Source: Sphingomonas sp. IBVSS2
Lineage (GTDB): Bacteria; Pseudomonadota; Alphaproteobacteria; Sphingomonadales; Sphingomonadaceae
Direction: 5' to 3'
Assembly: GCF_002127225.1 (NCBI RefSeq)
Contig: NZ_NFUR01000001.1
Span: 807,592-871,591, forward strand
DNA: 64,000 nt
In this document: one piece after another, positions 61,191 through 64,000 of the stretch
How the letters are laid out: each line of letters opens with the position of its first letter
How positions within the stretch are numbered: the first letter of the stretch is position 1
Notes under the pieces: generated by a model
What the model saw: only the letters and a program-made list of their open reading frames with translations
Told to the model about the DNA's origin: nothing
The model's database searches: none
Program-made: the position numbers and the translations under genes

Positions 61191-61273
61191 CGTGGCTTCA
61201 CGTGCGGTTCATCGGTGCGCACGCACGGCCAATGCCATTGATCGCGGTCGGAAATCGGAGGATACGGACGGCC

Positions 61274-62632
61274 ATGAAGCGCATCCTCGCCCTGTTCTCG
61301 GCTGCCTTGCTGCTCTGGATCCAGCCCGCCGCCGCCCAGTCGATCCTGCGCGACGCCGAGACCGAGGCGCTGCTCAACGACATGGCCAGGCCGCTGTTCG
61401 TCGCGGCCGGCCTCTCGCCCGCCAATGCCAAGGTGGTGCTGATCAACGACAGTTCGATCAACGCCTTCGTCGCCGGGGGGCAGATCGTCTATGTCCATTC
61501 GGGCCTGCTCGACGCCGCCGACACCGCCAATGAAGTGCAGGGCGTCATCGCGCACGAGATCGGCCATATCGTCGGCGGCCATGCGGTGTTCCAGCGCGAT
61601 GGCGGCTACACCAGCATCTCGATCCTCAGCCTGCTGCTCGGCGTGGCGGCGATGGCGGCGGGCAGCGGCGAGGCGGGCATGGGCGTCCTCGCCGCCGGCC
61701 AGCGCGCGGCGATCGGCAAATATCTTTCCTTCAGCCGGATCCAGGAAAGCTCGGCCGATGCGGCCGGCGCCAAGTTCCTCAACGGTGCCGGGATCAGTGG
61801 CCGCGGCATGCTGAGCTTCTTCGACAAGCTCACGGCCCAGATGCACCGCTACGGCTATTACACCACCAACCCCGAAGTCGATCCCTTCGCCCAGACTCAC
61901 CCGATGTCCCAGGATCGCGTCGAGACGCTCAAGGCGGACCTGATGAACGCGCCGAGCTGGCAGAAGCCGCTCGACCGGGATCTCGAGACTCGCTTCAAGC
62001 GCGTCCAGGCCAAGCTGCGCGGCTATGTCAACGAGGCCAAGGACACGCTCGCCAAATATCCGCCGAGGGACCAGTCGGTCTATGCGCATTATGCGCGTGC
62101 CTATGCCTATCACAAATCGGGCTATCCCGAGCAGGCGGCGGCGGAGACGACGGCACTGGTGAAGGTGGCGCCCAAGGATCCCTATTTCCTCGAGCTCGAG
62201 GGGCAGATCCTGCTCGAATCGGGCAAGCCGACCGAAGCGCTGGAGCCGCTGCGCGAGGCGACCGCGCTTTCCGGTAACCAGCCGCTGATCGCCAGCACTT
62301 TCGGCCATGCGCTGCTCGCGACCGAGGACAAGGCGAACCTTGCCGAGGCCGAGCGCGTGCTCAAGCAGGCGGTTGCGCGCGACAACGACAATCCCTTTGC
62401 CTGGATGAACCTGGGCACCGTCTATGATCGCAAGGGCGACGAGCCGCGCACCGCGCTCGCCACGGCCGAGCGGGCGCATCTGATGGGCGATGTCGGCACC
62501 GCGCTGATGAGTTCGCGCGCCGCCATGGCCGGGCTTCCGCAAGGCTCGCCCGACTGGGTGCGCGCGCAGGACATCAACATGGTCTCGCAGACCGCCTGGG
62601 ACGAAATCCGGAAAAAGAAGAAGGACCGATAG
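61274..62632 (+). CDS. Periplasmic M48 metallopeptidase with TPR tail (BepA-like)
   Basis: 452 residues with a signal peptide ending AAAQ. The zinc motif is H94-E95-I-G-H98 with a downstream Glu in QESSADAAG. TPR-like helices fill the C-terminal half (AKYPPRDQSVYAHYARAYAYH, then EPLREATALSGNQPLIASTFG). This matches BepA/YfgC, which helps assemble or degrade outer-membrane proteins such as LptD. ATG 61274 starts the signal peptide. It is followed by a DsbA-like gene after 5 bases. Confidence 0.9.
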   Translation: MKRILALFSAALLLWIQPAAAQSILRDAETEALLNDMARPLFVAAGLSPANAKVVLINDSSINAFVAGGQIVYVHSGLLDAADTANEVQGVIAHEIGHIVGGHAVFQRDGGYTSISILSLLLGVAAMAAGSGEAGMGVLAAGQRAAIGKYLSFSRIQESSADAAGAKFLNGAGISGRGMLSFFDKLTAQMHRYGYYTTNPEVDPFAQTHPMSQDRVETLKADLMNAPSWQKPLDRDLETRFKRVQAKLRGYVNEAKDTLAKYPPRDQSVYAHYARAYAYHKSGYPEQAAAETTALVKVAPKDPYFLELEGQILLESGKPTEALEPLREATALSGNQPLIASTFGHALLATEDKANLAEAERVLKQAVARDNDNPFAWMNLGTVYDRKGDEPRTALATAERAHLMGDVGTALMSSRAAMAGLPQGSPDWVRAQDINMVSQTAWDEIRKKKKDR

Positions 62633-62637
62633 GGGCA

Positions 62638-63420
62638 ATGATCGAACGGCTTCTGCGGTCGCCGCCGGCACTGGTCGGCGCATTCGTGCTGTGCGCGCTG
62701 CTCGGCGCGGGCATCTTCGCGGGCATCCAGGCGCTGGTTCCCGGCATGGGCCAGCGCGGCGCGGTGGAGCGGGTGGTGCACGACTATCTGCTCGCCCATC
62801 CCGAGGTGCTGCTCGAATCGGTCGAGCGCTACAACCAGAAGCAGAGCGCCAGGGCCGAGAAGGTCCAGGCCGAAGCGGAGGCCGTGGCCAGCAAGGCGCT
62901 GCCGGGCGAGCTGCCCCGATTGCAGTCGCCCTATGCCGGCGCCTGGGCGGGCAATCCGAAGGGCGACGTCACCCTGGTCGCGTTCATGGACTATGCCTGC
63001 GGCTATTGTCGCGCGAGCCTGCCCGCGATCGCGGAGCTGCTGAAGCGCGATCCGAACGTGCGGGTCGTCTACCGCGAATATCCGGTGCTGGGGCCGGACA
63101 GCATCGTCGCCGCGCGCTGGGCGCTGGCGGCGGCCGAGCAGGACAAGTTCCCCGTCTTCCACGACGCGCTGTTCGCGACCGACGGGCCGAGCGCGGGCAA
63201 CATCGAGGCCGCGGCGCAGAAGGCCGGGCTCGACATGGCGCGAGCGAAGCAGGCGTTGGCCTCGCAGGCCGTGGAGGACGAGATCATCGCCAACCACAAG
63301 TTCGGCCGGAAGCTGGCGATGACCGGCACGCCGAGCTGGGTGATCGGCGGCAAGCTGCTCTACGGCATGCGCGACTATGACGGGCTCGCCGCGGCCGTGG
63401 CCGAGGCGCGGAAGAAATAA
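62638..63420 (+). CDS. DsbA-family protein with membrane anchor
   Basis: 260 residues. An uncleaved or cleavable N-terminal hydrophobic segment (about 10-35), an alpha-helical region resembling the ScsC/Com1 N-terminal trimerisation part ([22 protein letters not shown]), then the thioredoxin-like domain with C121-G-Y-C124 and cis-Pro in [10 protein letters not shown]. ScsC-type proteins are oxidoreductases or isomerases. It is coupled in position to the M48 protease, so both may serve outer-membrane protein quality control. Confidence 0.9.
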   Translation: MIERLLRSPPALVGAFVLCALLGAGIFAGIQALVPGMGQRGAVERVVHDYLLAHPEVLLESVERYNQKQSARAEKVQAEAEAVASKALPGELPRLQSPYAGAWAGNPKGDVTLVAFMDYACGYCRASLPAIAELLKRDPNVRVVYREYPVLGPDSIVAARWALAAAEQDKFPVFHDALFATDGPSAGNIEAAAQKAGLDMARAKQALASQAVEDEIIANHKFGRKLAMTGTPSWVIGGKLLYGMRDYDGLAAAVAEARKK

Positions 63421-63541
63421 CCCGCCATTTCCTCCCCGAGGCAGGGCCGGGAAGGAATTACTGCCCCGATTTTTGTACCGACCGGTTGCCGCGCCGCGTT
63501 GCCGCGCTTACCTAGCGGGTCCTTTCCCGGCCGGGGGCACG

Positions 63542-64000
63542 ATGACTTCCATTCTTTCCATAAATGGCGTGAGCAAGACCTATGGCTCGGGCCACAGGGC
63601 GCTCGATCATGTCGACCTCGAGATCCGGCGCGGCGAGATTTTCGCGCTGCTCGGGCCCAATGGCGCGGGCAAGACCACGCTCATCTCGATCATCTGCGGC
63701 ATCGTGACGCCGAGTACCGGCACCATCCTGGTCGACGGGCACGACGCGGTCCACGAGCCGCGCGCCGCCCGCTCGAAGATCGGGCTGGTCCCGCAGGAGA
63801 TCGCAGTCGACATGTTCTCCACCGTCGGATCGGCGCTGCGCTTCTCGCGCGGGCTGTTCGGCAAGGCGCCGGACCAGGCCTATTGCGACCAGGTGCTCAA
63901 GGACCTGTCGCTCTGGGACAAGCGCGGGGCCAAGATCATGGAGCTGTCGGGCGGCATGAAGCGCCGCGTGATGATCGCCAAGGCGCTCTCCCACGAGCCC
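63542..64000 (+). CDS. ABC transporter ATP-binding protein, 3' end beyond the window
   Basis: The visible 153 codons start at ATG 63542 and run off the right edge. Walker A is [12 protein letters not shown], the Q-loop region [15 protein letters not shown], and the signature [16 protein letters not shown] (LSGGM). The pattern fits the ABC-2 export type (CcmA/NodI-like), so a membrane partner is expected just past the edge. The 121 bases before it hold no gene. Confidence 0.92.
   Translation, partial: MTSILSINGVSKTYGSGHRALDHVDLEIRRGEIFALLGPNGAGKTTLISIICGIVTPSTGTILVDGHDAVHEPRAARSKIGLVPQEIAVDMFSTVGSALRFSRGLFGKAPDQAYCDQVLKDLSLWDKRGAKIMELSGGMKRRVMIAKALSHEP

Noticed and set aside
58196..62683. Very long open frame (about 1,500 codons) on the minus strand opposite rne and the M48 gene
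   Set aside because: Antisense shadow of GC-rich genes. The plus strand encodes clear RNase E and BepA-like proteins, and the minus translation is low-complexity without domains.

Overview
The window is a GC-rich, densely packed chromosomal segment from an alphaproteobacterium, most likely a sphingomonad (Sphingomonas or a near relative). The evidence is the gene content and order: mutY/DUF721/DsbA, serC-serA-hisZ, lptC-lptA-lptB-rpoN, divK beside DUF3572, ileS-lspA-DUF3035 and divergent amiC/rne, together with abundant short palindromic repeats. This is inferred from gene order and protein signatures, not from a database search. I see no rRNA, tRNA, prophage, insertion sequence or CRISPR array. 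Almost all of the window is core genome.

Layout. 1-5.2 kb: two tandem DsbA-like proteins (the first runs off the left edge), a DUF721 protein, then divergent mutY, a serine hydrolase and nudC. 5.2-8.5 kb: a membrane protein with an XRE regulator and a palindromic operator, pheA, a membrane-anchored cytochrome c and an NTF2-like protein. 8.6-10.9 kb: a three-gene operon with the architecture of YfiR-YfiN-YfiB (c-di-GMP control by an envelope signal). 10.9-17.3 kb: LOG-family hydrolase, extensin-like lipoprotein, serC, serA, a DUF559 gene bounded by a perfect inverted repeat and palindromes, and hisZ. 17.5-24.3 kb: polyol dehydrogenase, tandem retropepsin, and the Lhr-like helicase and MBL exonuclease of a DNA-damage module. 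24.4-31 kb: EEP hydrolase, rpoN, lptBAC, rnd, terC. 31-35.5 kb: a glycine-rich two-domain cold-shock protein, Lrp regulator, S41 peptidase and an EamA transporter. 35.5-43 kb: ATP-dependent DNA ligase, metallophosphoesterase, dps, a GDT1-like protein, rpmG, divK, DUF3572, HAD, RidA and a TorF-like porin. 43-52 kb: DUF3035 lipoprotein, lspA, ileS, ribF, M19 dipeptidase, folA, thyA and a RadC-like protein. 52-64 kb: lipoprotein methyltransferase, prfB, mrcA, amiC, rne, M48 protease, a third DsbA-like protein and the start of an ABC ATPase.

How genes work together. Many neighbours overlap by 4 bp (ATGA or GTGA), so they are probably translationally coupled: dsbA/DUF721, hydrolase/nudC, yfiR-N-B, rpoN/EEP, ileS/lspA, folA/M19, thyA/hydrolase and prfB/methyltransferase. 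Envelope work dominates: LPS transport (lptABC), peptidoglycan (mrcA, amiC, M19 dipeptidase), lipoprotein maturation (lspA), disulfide chemistry (three DsbA-like proteins) and outer-membrane quality control (M48).

The most unusual features are repeat-related. A DUF559 nuclease-fold gene between serA and hisZ lies inside a 25-bp perfect inverted repeat flanked by palindromes of a CTCTCCCC/GGGGAGAG family. A related palindrome appears in frame inside ileS, where it encodes about 30 extra residues. Two composite palindromic elements of a second family are both exactly 81 bp long. The Lhr-ligase DNA-repair module is split into two loci about 12 kb apart.
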